From contig NZ_JANHDO010000003.1 of assembly GCF_024494575.1 (NCBI RefSeq), forward strand, positions 310,001 to 374,000: DNA of 64,000 bases, given 5' to 3'. The number at the start of each line of letters is the position of its first letter. The stretch's first letter is position 1. This DNA comes from Halorubrum salinum (GTDB taxonomy: Archaea; Halobacteriota; Halobacteria; Halobacteriales; Haloferacaceae). Under the pieces are notes generated by a model, which worked only from the letters and a program-made list of their open reading frames with translations, had not been told where the DNA came from and did no database searches. The translations under genes were made by a program, and so were the position numbers. Of the stretch, positions 42,067-50,216 are shown piece after piece.

Positions 42067-42130
42067 AACGCGACCAACTACCGTGACGAGAGTCAAAAAC
42101 GTTCCTCCGCGAGGTCGACGACGCGGGAGA

Positions 42131-42190
42131 GTCGGGCGGTCCCGGGCGCGTCAGCAGGGCGTCGGGCGGTCCCGGGCGCGTCAGCGTGGC
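42131..42190. repeat. Tandem 30-bp repeat, two copies
   Basis: GTCGGGCGGTCCCGGGCGCG and the next ten bases recur at a 30-base period (42131-42160 and 42161-42190), differing only near the end. They lie between the small membrane protein gene and the SRAP gene and contain CCCGGG palindromes. Confidence 0.8.
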
Positions 42191-42219
42191 GTCCGGCTCG
42201 TCGCCGTCACTCCGCGCTA

Positions 42220-42978
42220 TCACTCCGCGCCGACCGGCTCGATCAGCTCCGGCGCGTCGACCGCGGGCGAGTTCACCCGCGTCGACACCGGGTGGGCGGT
42301 CATGTCGTCGGCGGGATACGGGTCCAACAGGTCGGCGGCCTCGGCGGAGTCGCCCCGGAGCCACGCCTCCTCCTCGTCCGGGCCGAGGATGACGGCCATC
42401 CGGTGGTGGAGGTCGGCGACGAGGTCGTTCGGCTCGGTCGTGAGGACCGCGAACGTCTCGACCACGTCGCCGCCGCTCCCGTCGTCGACCGCGTCACCCC
42501 CGTCGTCGGCCCCGTTTCTCGCGTCGCCGAAAGCGTCGAGCCCGGTCTGGGTCGTCTCCGGCTCGGGCGGTTCCCACCGCTCGTAGATCCCCGCCATCGC
42601 GAACGGCCGATCGTCCGCGAAGGCGACCCGGTACGGCCGTTTTCCGGACGAGCGTCCGGCGGAGTCGTCGGGGCGCTCGACCCACTCGTAGAACCCGTCC
42701 GCGGGCACCAGACACCGCCGGCGCTCGAAGGCGTCGGCGAAGCTCCGCTTCTCGCGGACGGTCTCCGCGCGGGCGTTTATCAGATCGAACGACTCGTCGG
42801 CCCAGCGCGGGGTGAGCCCCCACTCCATCCGCGTCGCGGCCGCAGGGTCCTCGCCGGTGATCACCGGGAGCGACTGGCCGGGCGCGCAGTTGTAGCTCGG
42901 CTCGTGGCCACCGAAGTCGGCGTCGAACCGCGCTTCGAGGTCGGCGGCGGGCGTGAACAGGGTGTAGCGGCCGCACAT
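42220..42978 (-). CDS. SRAP-domain abasic-site crosslinking protein (YedK/HMCES family)
   Basis: A 252-residue SRAP protein. The invariant N-terminal MCGRY is intact, so Cys2 would become the N-terminal residue that forms a thiazolidine crosslink with abasic sites in single-stranded DNA. Other conserved parts are SYNCAPGQ, WGLTPRWAD, NARAET, RRCLVPADGFYEW (Glu) and LHHRMAVIL (His). The family shields abasic sites at replication forks. Acidic inserts in the second half explain a length slightly above the usual 220. No SOS-type operator can be judged in an archaeon. Confidence 0.95.
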   Translation of the reverse strand: MCGRYTLFTPAADLEARFDADFGGHEPSYNCAPGQSLPVITGEDPAAATRMEWGLTPRWADESFDLINARAETVREKRSFADAFERRRCLVPADGFYEWVERPDDSAGRSSGKRPYRVAFADDRPFAMAGIYERWEPPEPETTQTGLDAFGDARNGADDGGDAVDDGSGGDVVETFAVLTTEPNDLVADLHHRMAVILGPDEEEAWLRGDSAEAADLLDPYPADDMTAHPVSTRVNSPAVDAPELIEPVGAE

Positions 42979-43085
42979 TCTGTCGGTGATTCGTGCGGCG
43001 AGTAGTTAAATGCGAAGCGGGACAGGACGGTTCGACCGGCCGACGCGGGTCGGCACGGGGCGGTCGGCCGAGCGCCGCCCTCGTC

Positions 43086-43100
43086 CCTCCCCAGCCTCGG
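43086..43100 (-). repeat. Dispersed 15-bp element, copy 2
   Basis: This is the exact reverse complement of the element at 26334-26348 and is also intergenic. Confidence 0.6.
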
Positions 43101-43276
43101 CGTCCGGCGGACGCGAACCGTCTCACGTCCGCCCGGCGCCTCCCTCGCGAGCCCCTCGCGCCCGCTCGTAAGCGGCCGCTCGGCGGCGCGCCGGTCGATG
43201 ACGGCCGTGCGCTATCGCGCTTGGTATGGCCTTCGGCGCCTCGTTTATGAACTGTCGGCGCTCTCGCTCCCGTCGG

Positions 43277-43285
43277 CTTTTTACC
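43277..43285 (+). promoter_or_regulatory. TATA box of the RNase H-like exonuclease gene
   Basis: CTTTTTACC lies 22-30 bases before the ATG at 43307. Confidence 0.5.
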
Positions 43286-43306
43286 GGCGCGACGCCGCGG
43301 TCGGGT

Positions 43307-44068
43307 ATGCGCATCGAGAACAGCTTCATCCCGGTCGAGGGCGTCGGCGAGACGACGGAGCGCCGGCTCTGGCGGTCCGGGGTCACGACGTGGGAGGCGT
43401 TCGATCCCGGCGTCGGGGTCGCAGGCGTCGGGGACGCGACCGCAACGCGGATCGAGTCGTTCATCGCCGAGGCGCTGACCCGGCTCGACGACGGCGACGC
43501 CGCCTACTTCGACCGCGCGTTCCCGAGCGGGGAGCGCTGGCGGCTTTACGAGAACTTCCGGTCGGAGACGTGTTTCTTCGACATCGAGACCACGGGGCTC
43601 GACGAGCACCGCGACCGGGTCACCACGGTGAGCTTCCACCGCGACGGCGAGACGACGACGCTCGTCGCCGGCGAGGACCTCACAGCCGAGGCGATCGCCG
43701 CGGAGTTCCGCGACGCCAGCCTGCTCGCGACGTTCAACGGGGCTCGCTTCGACGTTCCGTTCTTAGAGAGTTCATTCGATATCGAGGTCGACACGCCGCA
43801 CCTCGACCTGATGTACCCGGCGAAGCGGATCGGGCTCTCGGGCGGACTGAAACCCATCGAGAAGCAGCTCGGTATCGAGCGCGACCGGCCGGACATCTCC
43901 GGGCGCGACGCGGTCCGGCTGTGGCGCGAGTACGAGCGCGGCGACGAGGACGCACTCGACACGCTCGTCTCGTACAACCGAGAGGACGCGGAGAACCTGC
44001 GCACGCTCGCCGACGTGGTCTGTGAGTCGCTTCACGAGAGCGTCTTCGTCGACGAGCGTGAGCTGTAG
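43307..44068 (+). CDS. RNase H-like (DEDD) exonuclease with N-terminal helix-hairpin-helix
   Basis: A 253-residue protein. Residues ~1-60 form a helix-hairpin-helix-like region (VEGVGETTERRLW, then VAGVGDATATRI). The rest is an RNase H-like exonuclease domain of the YprB type: FFDIETTGLDEH gives the first Asp-x-Glu, NGARFDVPFL the next Asp, and SYNREDAENL the final Tyr-x3-Asp. These four carboxylates would hold two Mg ions for 3'-5' nuclease activity. The HhH suggests a structured DNA substrate in repair or replication. The start agrees with a TATA box. Confidence 0.88.
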   Translation: MRIENSFIPVEGVGETTERRLWRSGVTTWEAFDPGVGVAGVGDATATRIESFIAEALTRLDDGDAAYFDRAFPSGERWRLYENFRSETCFFDIETTGLDEHRDRVTTVSFHRDGETTTLVAGEDLTAEAIAAEFRDASLLATFNGARFDVPFLESSFDIEVDTPHLDLMYPAKRIGLSGGLKPIEKQLGIERDRPDISGRDAVRLWREYERGDEDALDTLVSYNREDAENLRTLADVVCESLHESVFVDEREL

Positions 44069-44096
44069 CGCGGTGAGAAACCGACGGAACGCCCCG

Positions 44097-44411
44097 CTAC
44101 CGGTCGGCGTCGCCGTCGGCGGACGAATCGGCTCGCGCCGCCTCGACGCGATCGGCGGTCGACTCCAGCGCGTCGCCGAGCGTCCGCGCCTGCGCCGGCG
44201 AGAGGTCGATCTCGTCGGCGTGCGGCGCGAGCGCGTCGGTGTCCGTCCCGTCGAGTTCGACCTGTAGCGTCACGTGCTCCGGGTCCTCCCGCGGGGCCGT
44301 GACGTTTACCACGCCCGGCGCGTCCGCCTCGAACTCGTGGCCGCGGGCGCGGCCGTCGACCAGATCGAGAGTGGTGTACGCGTTCACCCGAAGCAGCCTG
44401 TCGGCCATCAT
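44097..44411 (-). CDS. Small protein coupled to the nitrite/sulfite reductase gene
   Basis: A 104-residue acidic protein that starts on the last base of the reductase stop codon (TGATG), so it is the second cistron of that operon; a second ATG directly follows the first. It has a strand-rich first half (RLLRVNAYTTLDLVDGRARGHEF, VTLQVELDG) and a helical second half with SPAQARTLGDALESTADRV. It may belong to a haloarchaeal DUF6360-like family, which I cannot confirm. Its coupling suggests a role in reductase assembly, cofactor supply or regulation. Confidence 0.75.
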   Translation of the reverse strand: MMADRLLRVNAYTTLDLVDGRARGHEFEADAPGVVNVTAPREDPEHVTLQVELDGTDTDALAPHADEIDLSPAQARTLGDALESTADRVEAARADSSADGDADR

Positions 44412-46159
44412 CAGTCGTCCGCCGGCGCGGGTGGCGCCGAATCGAGCGAGTCGTCCTCGGCGTACGGGTACCACGTCCGCTTCGTGTTGTGCATCATGGG
44501 GTCGTCGTAGTCGGTCTCCTCGGGGTCGACGAACGCGTCCAGTTCGTCGTCGTCGTGGCGGGCGACGAACGCCCGGAACGACTCGCCCTCCTCGCGCTCG
44601 GCGGCGAAGGTGTCGATCAGGTTCGCGATCGCGCCCGGGACCTCGTCGGCCGGGACGCGCTGGGTTACCCACCGGGCGAACTGCGGCTCAGCGCCGAGGC
44701 CGCCGCCGAGACCGACGTCGAGCGCCTCCACGGGCTCGCCGTCCTTACGCGTCTTCATGCCGCGGAGGCTCACGTCGGCGATCTGCGGCTGCGCGCAGGA
44801 GGCCGTACAGCCCGAGAGGTGGATGTGGAACTGGTCGACGTCGTCGGGCAGTTCGACGTTCTCCTTGAGCCACCGGGCGTACCGGACCTGTCGGTTCTTC
44901 GTCTCGACGATGGACAGCGAGCAGTACTCGGTGCCGGTACACGCGACGGAGCCGCGCATGAACGGCGACGGCGACGGCGAGTAGTGCTCCAATATCGGCT
45001 CGTCGAGCAGGTCGTCGATCGCGTCGTCCGGCACGTCGGTCACGATGACGTTCTGGCGCTGTGAGAGACGCACCTCGCCGGAGCCGTACTCCTCGGCGAC
45101 GTCCGCGAGTTCGAGGACGTCTTCGGCACCCATCCGCCCGACGAGGACGTTCAGGCCGACGAAGTTCGTCCCGTCCTTCTGGTCGTGGATTCCGATGAGA
45201 TCGTTCCGCTCGCCAGCGCCCGTGTTGTACGTGTACTCCTCGCGGACGTCGCGGCCGGCGGTGTGCAGATCGAAGTCGACGTACTCCTCTTGGAGCGTCT
45301 CGCGGACCCTCTCGGCTCCCCACTCGTCGACGAGGAACTTGATCCGAGCGTTGTAGCGGTCCTCGCGGTCGCCGTTGTCTCGGAACAGCGCCGAGAGCCC
45401 GCCGGCCACGTCGGAGACGCGCTCGGGCGAGACCCAGACGTCGATGTCGCGGGCGAGCCGCGGCTCGTTGCGCGAGAGGCCGCCGCCGACGCGGACGTTG
45501 AATCCGACGACGTCCTCGCCGTCGACCTCCTTGTACGCGGGCTCGAAGGCGAGGTCGTTGATGTCGCCCTGACCCGAACCGTCGGCGGAGCCGGTCACCG
45601 ACACCTTCCACTTCCGCGGGAGGTTCGAGTGGTCGTCGTTCCCCTTGAACGTCTCGTTGAGGTCGCGGATCACGGGCCACGCGTCGATGACCTCTTGGGC
45701 GTCCTTGCCGGCCACGGGGTTGCCGACGATGTTCCGCCACGAGTCGCCACAGGCCTGCTGAGTCGAGAGCCCGTTCGCTTCGAGCTTCTCGAAGATGGCG
45801 GGCACGTCCGAGAGTTCGATCCAGTGGAGCTGGATCGACTGGCGGGTGGTGAAGTCGGCGTACGCGTCGCCGAAGATCGGGTTCGTTCCCGGACCCCGGG
45901 CGTACTCGTCGGCTATCTCACCGACGACGCGGAGCTGCCCCGGTTCGAGCACGCCGTTCGGCGTCCCGATCCGCATCATGAAGTACCCTTCCTGTCCGTT
46001 CCGCTGGTGGTACAGGCCCCACCACTTGAACCGCTCGAACCACGCGTCCCGCTCGTCGTCGGGGATCGAGTCGAACCCCCGTTCGGCGAACTCGAACAGG
46101 TGGTCTCGGATCTCCGACCCGTAGACCTCCGACTTCCAGTTTTCGACGTCCGTTGGCAT
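44411..46159 (-). CDS. Siroheme/Fe4S4 nitrite or sulfite reductase
   Basis: A 582-residue ferredoxin-dependent reductase with the duplicated ferredoxin-like and siroheme-binding halves. The four cluster ligands are C407 and C413 (CTGTEYC) and C451 and C455 (CTASC), the signature of assimilatory nitrite/sulfite reductases that carry out six-electron reduction. The N-terminal half has TTRQSIQLHW and QQACGDSWRNIVGNP, including basic residues for anion binding. Nitrite and sulfite reductases are hard to tell apart by eye. No nitrate reductase or transporter is adjacent, but a CysD-like gene sits 12 kb away. Electrons probably come from ferredoxin. Confidence 0.92.
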   Translation of the reverse strand: MPTDVENWKSEVYGSEIRDHLFEFAERGFDSIPDDERDAWFERFKWWGLYHQRNGQEGYFMMRIGTPNGVLEPGQLRVVGEIADEYARGPGTNPIFGDAYADFTTRQSIQLHWIELSDVPAIFEKLEANGLSTQQACGDSWRNIVGNPVAGKDAQEVIDAWPVIRDLNETFKGNDDHSNLPRKWKVSVTGSADGSGQGDINDLAFEPAYKEVDGEDVVGFNVRVGGGLSRNEPRLARDIDVWVSPERVSDVAGGLSALFRDNGDREDRYNARIKFLVDEWGAERVRETLQEEYVDFDLHTAGRDVREEYTYNTGAGERNDLIGIHDQKDGTNFVGLNVLVGRMGAEDVLELADVAEEYGSGEVRLSQRQNVIVTDVPDDAIDDLLDEPILEHYSPSPSPFMRGSVACTGTEYCSLSIVETKNRQVRYARWLKENVELPDDVDQFHIHLSGCTASCAQPQIADVSLRGMKTRKDGEPVEALDVGLGGGLGAEPQFARWVTQRVPADEVPGAIANLIDTFAAEREEGESFRAFVARHDDDELDAFVDPEETDYDDPMMHNTKRTWYPYAEDDSLDSAPPAPADD

Positions 46160-46239
46160 CGATATCGCCTACACGCCCCCATCACATAGGCGACTGCGTC
46201 GAGTCAACCTTCCCCGGTGCTGCCCCGAAGCGGCAACTG

Positions 46240-46557
46240 TTACTGGTTCGTCTCGGGGCGTGGCCGTCTGATAGCGGACCGATCGATTGCGGCGAAGGAA
46301 CCGTCGCGAATCCGTCCGACGGGTATCCAGCCGGTCGTTCCGGACGCGCCGCAGGCGATACACTGTCCGTACACGCGGACCTCGACGGTCGACCCGTCGA
46401 CGCCGACGGTCTGGAAGTTCTCGACGACCAGATCGGCGAGATCGCAGCCACAGAATTCGTCGGTGTCGAGCCGCCACAGTTCGCTAACGCGCACTTCTCG
46501 GTGGTCGTCGACGGAGATCCACGCCCCGTCGTCGAGGACTCGCAGGCGAGTTGTCAC
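46240..46557 (-). CDS. Small cysteine-containing haloarchaeal protein
   Basis: A 105-residue protein from a GTG at 46557; a TTG at 46584 is an alternative start. It has cysteines at FCGCDLADL and a later CIACGASG, which together would make a four-Cys zinc site. The sequence is strand-rich (RLRVLDDGAWISVDDHREVRVSEL) and moderately acidic. The family is not recognised. It is transcribed towards the reductase operon but separated from its neighbour by about 80 bases. It is real on composition, but the start is uncertain. Confidence 0.55.
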   Translation of the reverse strand: MTTRLRVLDDGAWISVDDHREVRVSELWRLDTDEFCGCDLADLVVENFQTVGVDGSTVEVRVYGQCIACGASGTTGWIPVGRIRDGSFAAIDRSAIRRPRPETNQ

Positions 46558-46773
46558 GGGTCGAATTAGGCGCGAGGCCGTCAATGCGTGTCGGTGCGTG
46601 CAAACGGCCGGCGTTTCCGTGACGCCTCGAACAGGCGAAATCGCCGGACTGAGGCGCGAACGGTCGCCGCGCCGTCGTCACGAGTACCGGACACCGGTTC
46701 CGGTATCCCCGAGTAGTGGTGCGAATTACTCCTGAACGGCCGCTTATGGCCCGGTGGGCCGTGGACCATATCG

Positions 46774-46902
46774 ATGACCGACCCGACTACCGGATCGAAA
46801 GCGCCCTCCGCCGTTCCGGCGAGTGCGGAGCACAGAGAGCACGCGTCCGCGGACGTGGCACCGGAGCTGTTCGAGCGCGACGCAGACGGAGAGGGCCGAT
46901 GA
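46774..46902 (+). CDS. Small ORF overlapping the next gene
   Basis: A 42-residue frame (MTDPTTGSKAPSAV...) ending in DADGEGR has an ATGA overlap with the next ORF at 46899-46902. It is acidic, like haloarchaeal proteins, and the overlap suggests translational coupling. It is too short to identify and could be spurious. Confidence 0.4.
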   Translation: MTDPTTGSKAPSAVPASAEHREHASADVAPELFERDADGEGR

Positions 46903-47087
46903 CGCTCGACACCGCACCGCCGTCGACGGACGAGTCGGAGTCCGAGACCGAACACGGCGCGGCCCCGAGCGACGACGCCGACGACGGTCCGCGACCGGCG
47001 GACGGCGACGCGAGCCACCTCGACGACCTCGAAGACGGCGCGGGATGTACGGAGATCTGGGAGAAGCTCTCCGAGGGACGGGAGTAG
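46899..47087 (+). CDS. Small acidic protein
   Basis: A 62-residue, very acidic protein. The first 40 residues are a Ser/Asp/Glu-rich low-complexity tail; the C-terminus (HLDDLEDGAGCTEIWEKLSE) looks like a short conserved helix containing one cysteine. It is coupled to the preceding ORF by an ATGA overlap. It resembles small haloarchaeal proteins of unknown function. It is convergent with the HTH-CBS regulator gene. Confidence 0.55.
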   Translation: MTLDTAPPSTDESESETEHGAAPSDDADDGPRPADGDASHLDDLEDGAGCTEIWEKLSEGRE

Positions 47088-47120
47088 CTTCAGCGGACGC
47101 GCACGCGTCAGAAACGCGCG

Positions 47121-47660
47121 CTAGGACAGGTGTGCCGCGATGTCGGCCTCCGTGATGATGCCGACCGTCTCGCCCCCGTCGGTGACCATCACGGCCTTGT
47201 AGTGGTCGAGGAGGTTCCGGACCTCGTCGACCGTCGCGCTCGGCGCGACGGTGGGGAACGACTCGCTCATCACCTCGCTGACCGGGTGCTCCCCGACGTT
47301 GTCGCCGGCGTGGATCACGTCGCCTTGGCTGATCGACCCGACCGGCACCCCGTTCTGGAGGACCGGTAACTGCGAGTACGCCTCCGCTTCCATCAGTTCG
47401 ACCGCCTCACGAACCGCGTCGTCGGGCGCGACGCTGATGACCGTCTCGTTCATCAGGTCGGTCGCGCGGACGACCTCGCCTTCGGCCGCGTGGAGCGCGT
47501 TGACGATCCGACGCAGCGTCGAGAGCCGCGGGTCGACGTCACCGCCCTCGATCCGCGCGATGAGCGGCTGTGAGACGTCGGCCGCCTCCGCGAGTTCACT
47601 CTGTGTCAACTCGAGGTCCGTTCGGCGCTCGCGGAGGTCCTGTGGCGTCGGAAGTTCCAT
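47121..47660 (-). CDS. HTH (XRE-type) transcriptional regulator with a CBS-domain pair
   Basis: A 179-residue protein. Residues ~5-58 are an XRE-type helix-turn-helix (LTQSELAEAADVSQPLIARI), and ~65-179 form two CBS domains (MNETVISVAPDDAV, then MSESFPTVAPSATV). CBS pairs usually bind adenine nucleotides, so it probably links gene control to energy or nucleotide state. Its TATA element (47680-47690, minus strand) lies 20-30 bases before the ATG. It is divergent from the 2-oxoacid dehydrogenase operon at 47783, a plausible target. Confidence 0.92.
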   Translation of the reverse strand: MELPTPQDLRERRTDLELTQSELAEAADVSQPLIARIEGGDVDPRLSTLRRIVNALHAAEGEVVRATDLMNETVISVAPDDAVREAVELMEAEAYSQLPVLQNGVPVGSISQGDVIHAGDNVGEHPVSEVMSESFPTVAPSATVDEVRNLLDHYKAVMVTDGGETVGIITEADIAAHLS

Positions 47661-47679
47661 ACCGACGGATAACTCCGGG

Positions 47680-47690
47680 TTATTAGAAAA
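47680..47690 (-). promoter_or_regulatory. TATA-like element of the HTH-CBS gene
   Basis: On the minus strand TTTTCTAATAA lies 20-30 bases before the ATG at 47660. Confidence 0.45.
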
Positions 47691-47762
47691 GGTTTCGACG
47701 GCGTCCGATATCGCAGCGGGACAGTTCCGGACGTCCGACTGCCGCCGGAAACACTATCATCG

Positions 47763-47774
47763 ATCGTGTACGAT
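47763..47774. promoter_or_regulatory. Inverted repeat ATCGT-GT-ACGAT ahead of the dehydrogenase operon
   Basis: A perfect inverted repeat with a 2-base spacer lies 9-20 bases before the E1-alpha start, where a bound repressor would block transcription start. The divergent HTH-CBS protein is one candidate. Confidence 0.4.
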
Positions 47775-47782
47775 ACCGTGTC

Positions 47783-48826
47783 ATGGTATCACTGGGCAGG
47801 ATGCGGGAGTTGTACGCCGACATGGTCACGGCGCGCCACTACGAGGAGCGCTTACAGGAGGAGTATCTGGAGGGGAAACAGCCGGCGTTCGACATCTCGG
47901 CGGGACCGATCCCCGGAGAACTCCACCTCGCGGCGGGACAGGAGGCGGCGGCCGTCGGCGTTTGTCACCACCTCCGAGCGGACGACACCGTGACCGCGCC
48001 GCACCGACCACACCACGTCGCGATCGCGAAGGGCGTGGACCTGAAGCGGATGACCGCAGAGATATTCGGACGGAAGACGGGACTCGGCAAGGGGAAAGGC
48101 GGTCACATGCACCTGTTCGACCCCGACGTGAACTTCGCCTGTAGCGGGATCATCGCCGAGGGGTGTCCGCCGGCCGCCGGGGCGGCGCTGGCGGCGAAGA
48201 AGCGAAACGAGGACTCCGTGGCGGTCGCGTTCCTCGGCGAGGGCGCGATCGATCAGGGAGCGTTCCTCGAATCGCTGAACTTCGCGAGCGTTCACGACCT
48301 GCCGGTCGTGTTCGTCGTGGAGGACAACGACTGGGCGATAAGCATGCCGAAAGAGCGCGTCACCGACGTGGAGAACGGCTCGGACAGGGCGGCCGGATTC
48401 GACATGCCCGGCTTCCGCGTCGACCGCGACGACGCCCTCGCCGTCTACGAGGCGGCCGGGGAGGCGATCGGCCGCGCGCGCGACCAGAACGGACCGACCC
48501 TCTTGGAGGTGCAGGTCCACCGCCGGATGGGCCACTTCATGGGCGATCCACAGACGTACCGCCCCGACGACGACGAGGAGGCGGCGCTCGCTCGCGACTC
48601 GATCGACAGGCTCGAATCGACGCTCCGCGACCACGGCCTCGGCGACGACGACCTCTCGGCGATTCGCGGCGACGCGGAAGAGCGGGTCGAGGAGGCGATC
48701 GCGTGGGCGAAAGAGCAGCCGCAGCCGGCTCCCGAGGACGCTTACGACGACGTGTTCGTCAACCCGCCGTCGGGCGTGACGACGGAGGAGCCCGACTTCG
48801 ATCTCGCAGGAGGTGACGACCGATGA
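47783..48826 (+). CDS. 2-oxoacid (pyruvate/acetoin-type) dehydrogenase E1 component, alpha subunit
   Basis: A 347-residue thiamine-diphosphate-binding subunit. The TPP-Mg motif is visible (FLGEGAIDQGAFLESLNFAS, then VVEDNDWAIS), and the glycine-rich GKGKGGHMHLF is typical of acetoin, pyruvate and branched-chain E1-alpha proteins. With E1-beta it forms the decarboxylating heterotetramer. It is first of a three-gene operon with ATGA overlaps (E1-alpha, E1-beta, lipoyl protein). No E2 acyltransferase or E3 is present. The substrate is unknown; acetoin and branched 2-oxoacids are the usual options for this subfamily. Confidence 0.93.
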   Translation: MVSLGRMRELYADMVTARHYEERLQEEYLEGKQPAFDISAGPIPGELHLAAGQEAAAVGVCHHLRADDTVTAPHRPHHVAIAKGVDLKRMTAEIFGRKTGLGKGKGGHMHLFDPDVNFACSGIIAEGCPPAAGAALAAKKRNEDSVAVAFLGEGAIDQGAFLESLNFASVHDLPVVFVVEDNDWAISMPKERVTDVENGSDRAAGFDMPGFRVDRDDALAVYEAAGEAIGRARDQNGPTLLEVQVHRRMGHFMGDPQTYRPDDDEEAALARDSIDRLESTLRDHGLGDDDLSAIRGDAEERVEEAIAWAKEQPQPAPEDAYDDVFVNPPSGVTTEEPDFDLAGGDDR

Positions 48827-49851
48827 GCGACGCGGACGACGCGGTCGACCGCGAGCTGACGATGAGCCGAGCGATGGTGGAGTCGATCGCCCACGAGATG
48901 CGCGCGAACGAGGAGGTCTTCTACATGGGCGAAGACGTAGCCGACTACGGCGGTATCTTCGACAGCACCCAAGGGCTCCTCGACGAGTTCGGCCGCGACC
49001 GGATCATGGACGTGCCGATAAGCGAGACGGCGTACCTCGGGGCCGCCGTCGGCGCCGCCCAAGAGGGGATGCGACCCATAGCGGAGCTGATGTTCGTGGA
49101 CTTCTTCGGGGTCGCGATGGACCAGATCTACAACCAGCTCGCGAAGAACACCTACATGAGCGGGGGGAACGTGAACGTCCCGCTCGTTCTCACGGCCGCC
49201 GTCGGCGGAACGTACAACGACGCCGCCCAGCACTCACAGACGCTGTACGGGACGTTCGCGCACGTGCCGGGGCTGAAGGTCGTCGTTCCGTCGACGGCGT
49301 ACGACGCGAAGGGGCTGATGCACAACGCGATCCGCGACGACGACCCGGTCATGTACCTGTTCCACAAGCGGCTGATGGGTATCGGCTGGATGCCGGCCCC
49401 GGACGGGCCGAAGACGCCCGTCCCGGAGACGGACTACACGATCCCCTTCGGGTCGGCGGACGTCAAACGCGAGGGAGCAGACGTCACCGTCGTCACGCTC
49501 GGTCTCCACGTCCACCGGGCGCTCGACGCGGCGGAGTCGCTCGCGGCGGGCGGTATCGACGCGGAGGTCATCGACCTCCGCACGCTCGTTCCCCTCGATA
49601 CGGAGACGATACTCGAGTCCGTCCGGAAGACCGGACGGCTCGTCGTCGTCGACGAGGACTACCGGTCGTTCGGCGTGACCGGAGAGATCATCGCGAGCGT
49701 CGCCGACGGCGACCTCGACGCGCTCGACGCCGTCGAGCGGGTCGCCGTCCCCGACGTCCCGATCCCGTACGCTCGCCCCATGGAGAACGAGGTCATCCCG
49801 GACGCCACGGACATCGAAGCGAGCGTCCGCGAGGTCGTCTCGGGAGAATGA
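48823..49851 (+). CDS. 2-oxoacid dehydrogenase E1 component, beta subunit
   Basis: A 342-residue transketolase-like subunit with the early GEDVADYGGIFDSTQGL segment, the central AELMFVDFFGVAMDQIYNQLAK, and the C-terminal RTLVPLDTETILESVRKTGR typical of E1-beta. Its start overlaps the E1-alpha stop, and its stop overlaps the lipoyl gene start, so the three are co-translated. It supplies half of the TPP active site and contacts the lipoyl carrier. The family covers pyruvate, acetoin and branched-chain 2-oxoacid dehydrogenases. Confidence 0.93.
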   Translation: MSDADDAVDRELTMSRAMVESIAHEMRANEEVFYMGEDVADYGGIFDSTQGLLDEFGRDRIMDVPISETAYLGAAVGAAQEGMRPIAELMFVDFFGVAMDQIYNQLAKNTYMSGGNVNVPLVLTAAVGGTYNDAAQHSQTLYGTFAHVPGLKVVVPSTAYDAKGLMHNAIRDDDPVMYLFHKRLMGIGWMPAPDGPKTPVPETDYTIPFGSADVKREGADVTVVTLGLHVHRALDAAESLAAGGIDAEVIDLRTLVPLDTETILESVRKTGRLVVVDEDYRSFGVTGEIIASVADGDLDALDAVERVAVPDVPIPYARPMENEVIPDATDIEASVREVVSGE

Positions 49852-50135
49852 CCGACCGGAGACGCGTGACCGACGGCGGATCCGGGATGCGGGTCGCGGT
49901 TCGCGCCGCCGGCGACTGGGAGGAGGACGTCGACGAGACCGAGGGGATCGTCGTCGACTGGTTCGCCCGCGAGGGGCGGTCGGTGCAGGCCGGCGATACC
50001 GTCTGTGAGATACAAGTGGAGAAGGTGAGCGTCGATATCCACGCGCCCGTCGCGGGAACCCTCGACGAGATCGTCGTGGACGAAGACGACGCGTTCGAGA
50101 TCGGCGACACGCTCGGGTGGCTCCGGTCCGAGTGA
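49848..50135 (+). CDS. Free-standing lipoyl-domain protein
   Basis: A 95-residue protein that is a single lipoyl domain. The attachment lysine is predicted at K59 (QVEKVSV), on the hairpin turn, preceded by the usual acidic turn and followed by IHAPVAGTLDEI. It has no peripheral-subunit-binding or acyltransferase domain, so it is an E2 reduced to its carrier. It starts within the E1-beta stop (ATGA). It probably accepts the acyl group from the E1 pair and passes it to an enzyme encoded elsewhere. A lipoyl ligase or synthase is not in the window. Confidence 0.88.
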   Translation: MTDRRRVTDGGSGMRVAVRAAGDWEEDVDETEGIVVDWFAREGRSVQAGDTVCEIQVEKVSVDIHAPVAGTLDEIVVDEDDAFEIGDTLGWLRSE

Positions 50136-50185
50136 GCACACCGGAGCGCCCGATTCCCCCGGTTTCGCTCGGCCGGGCCGGGGGA

Positions 50186-50193
50186 TTATATAT
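50186..50193 (+). promoter_or_regulatory. TATA box of mgsA
   Basis: ATTATATA lies 24-31 bases before the ATG at 50217, giving this gene its own promoter after the dehydrogenase operon. Confidence 0.6.
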
Positions 50194-50216
50194 CGACGGA
50201 ACGTGCGGTCTGTGGT

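Larger units (their letters stand above)
42979..43306. other. 328-base GC-rich gap between the SRAP and exonuclease genes
   Basis: No gene is supported here. It contains one copy of the dispersed 15-base element (43086-43100, reverse) and the TATA element of the next gene. Confidence 0.55.
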
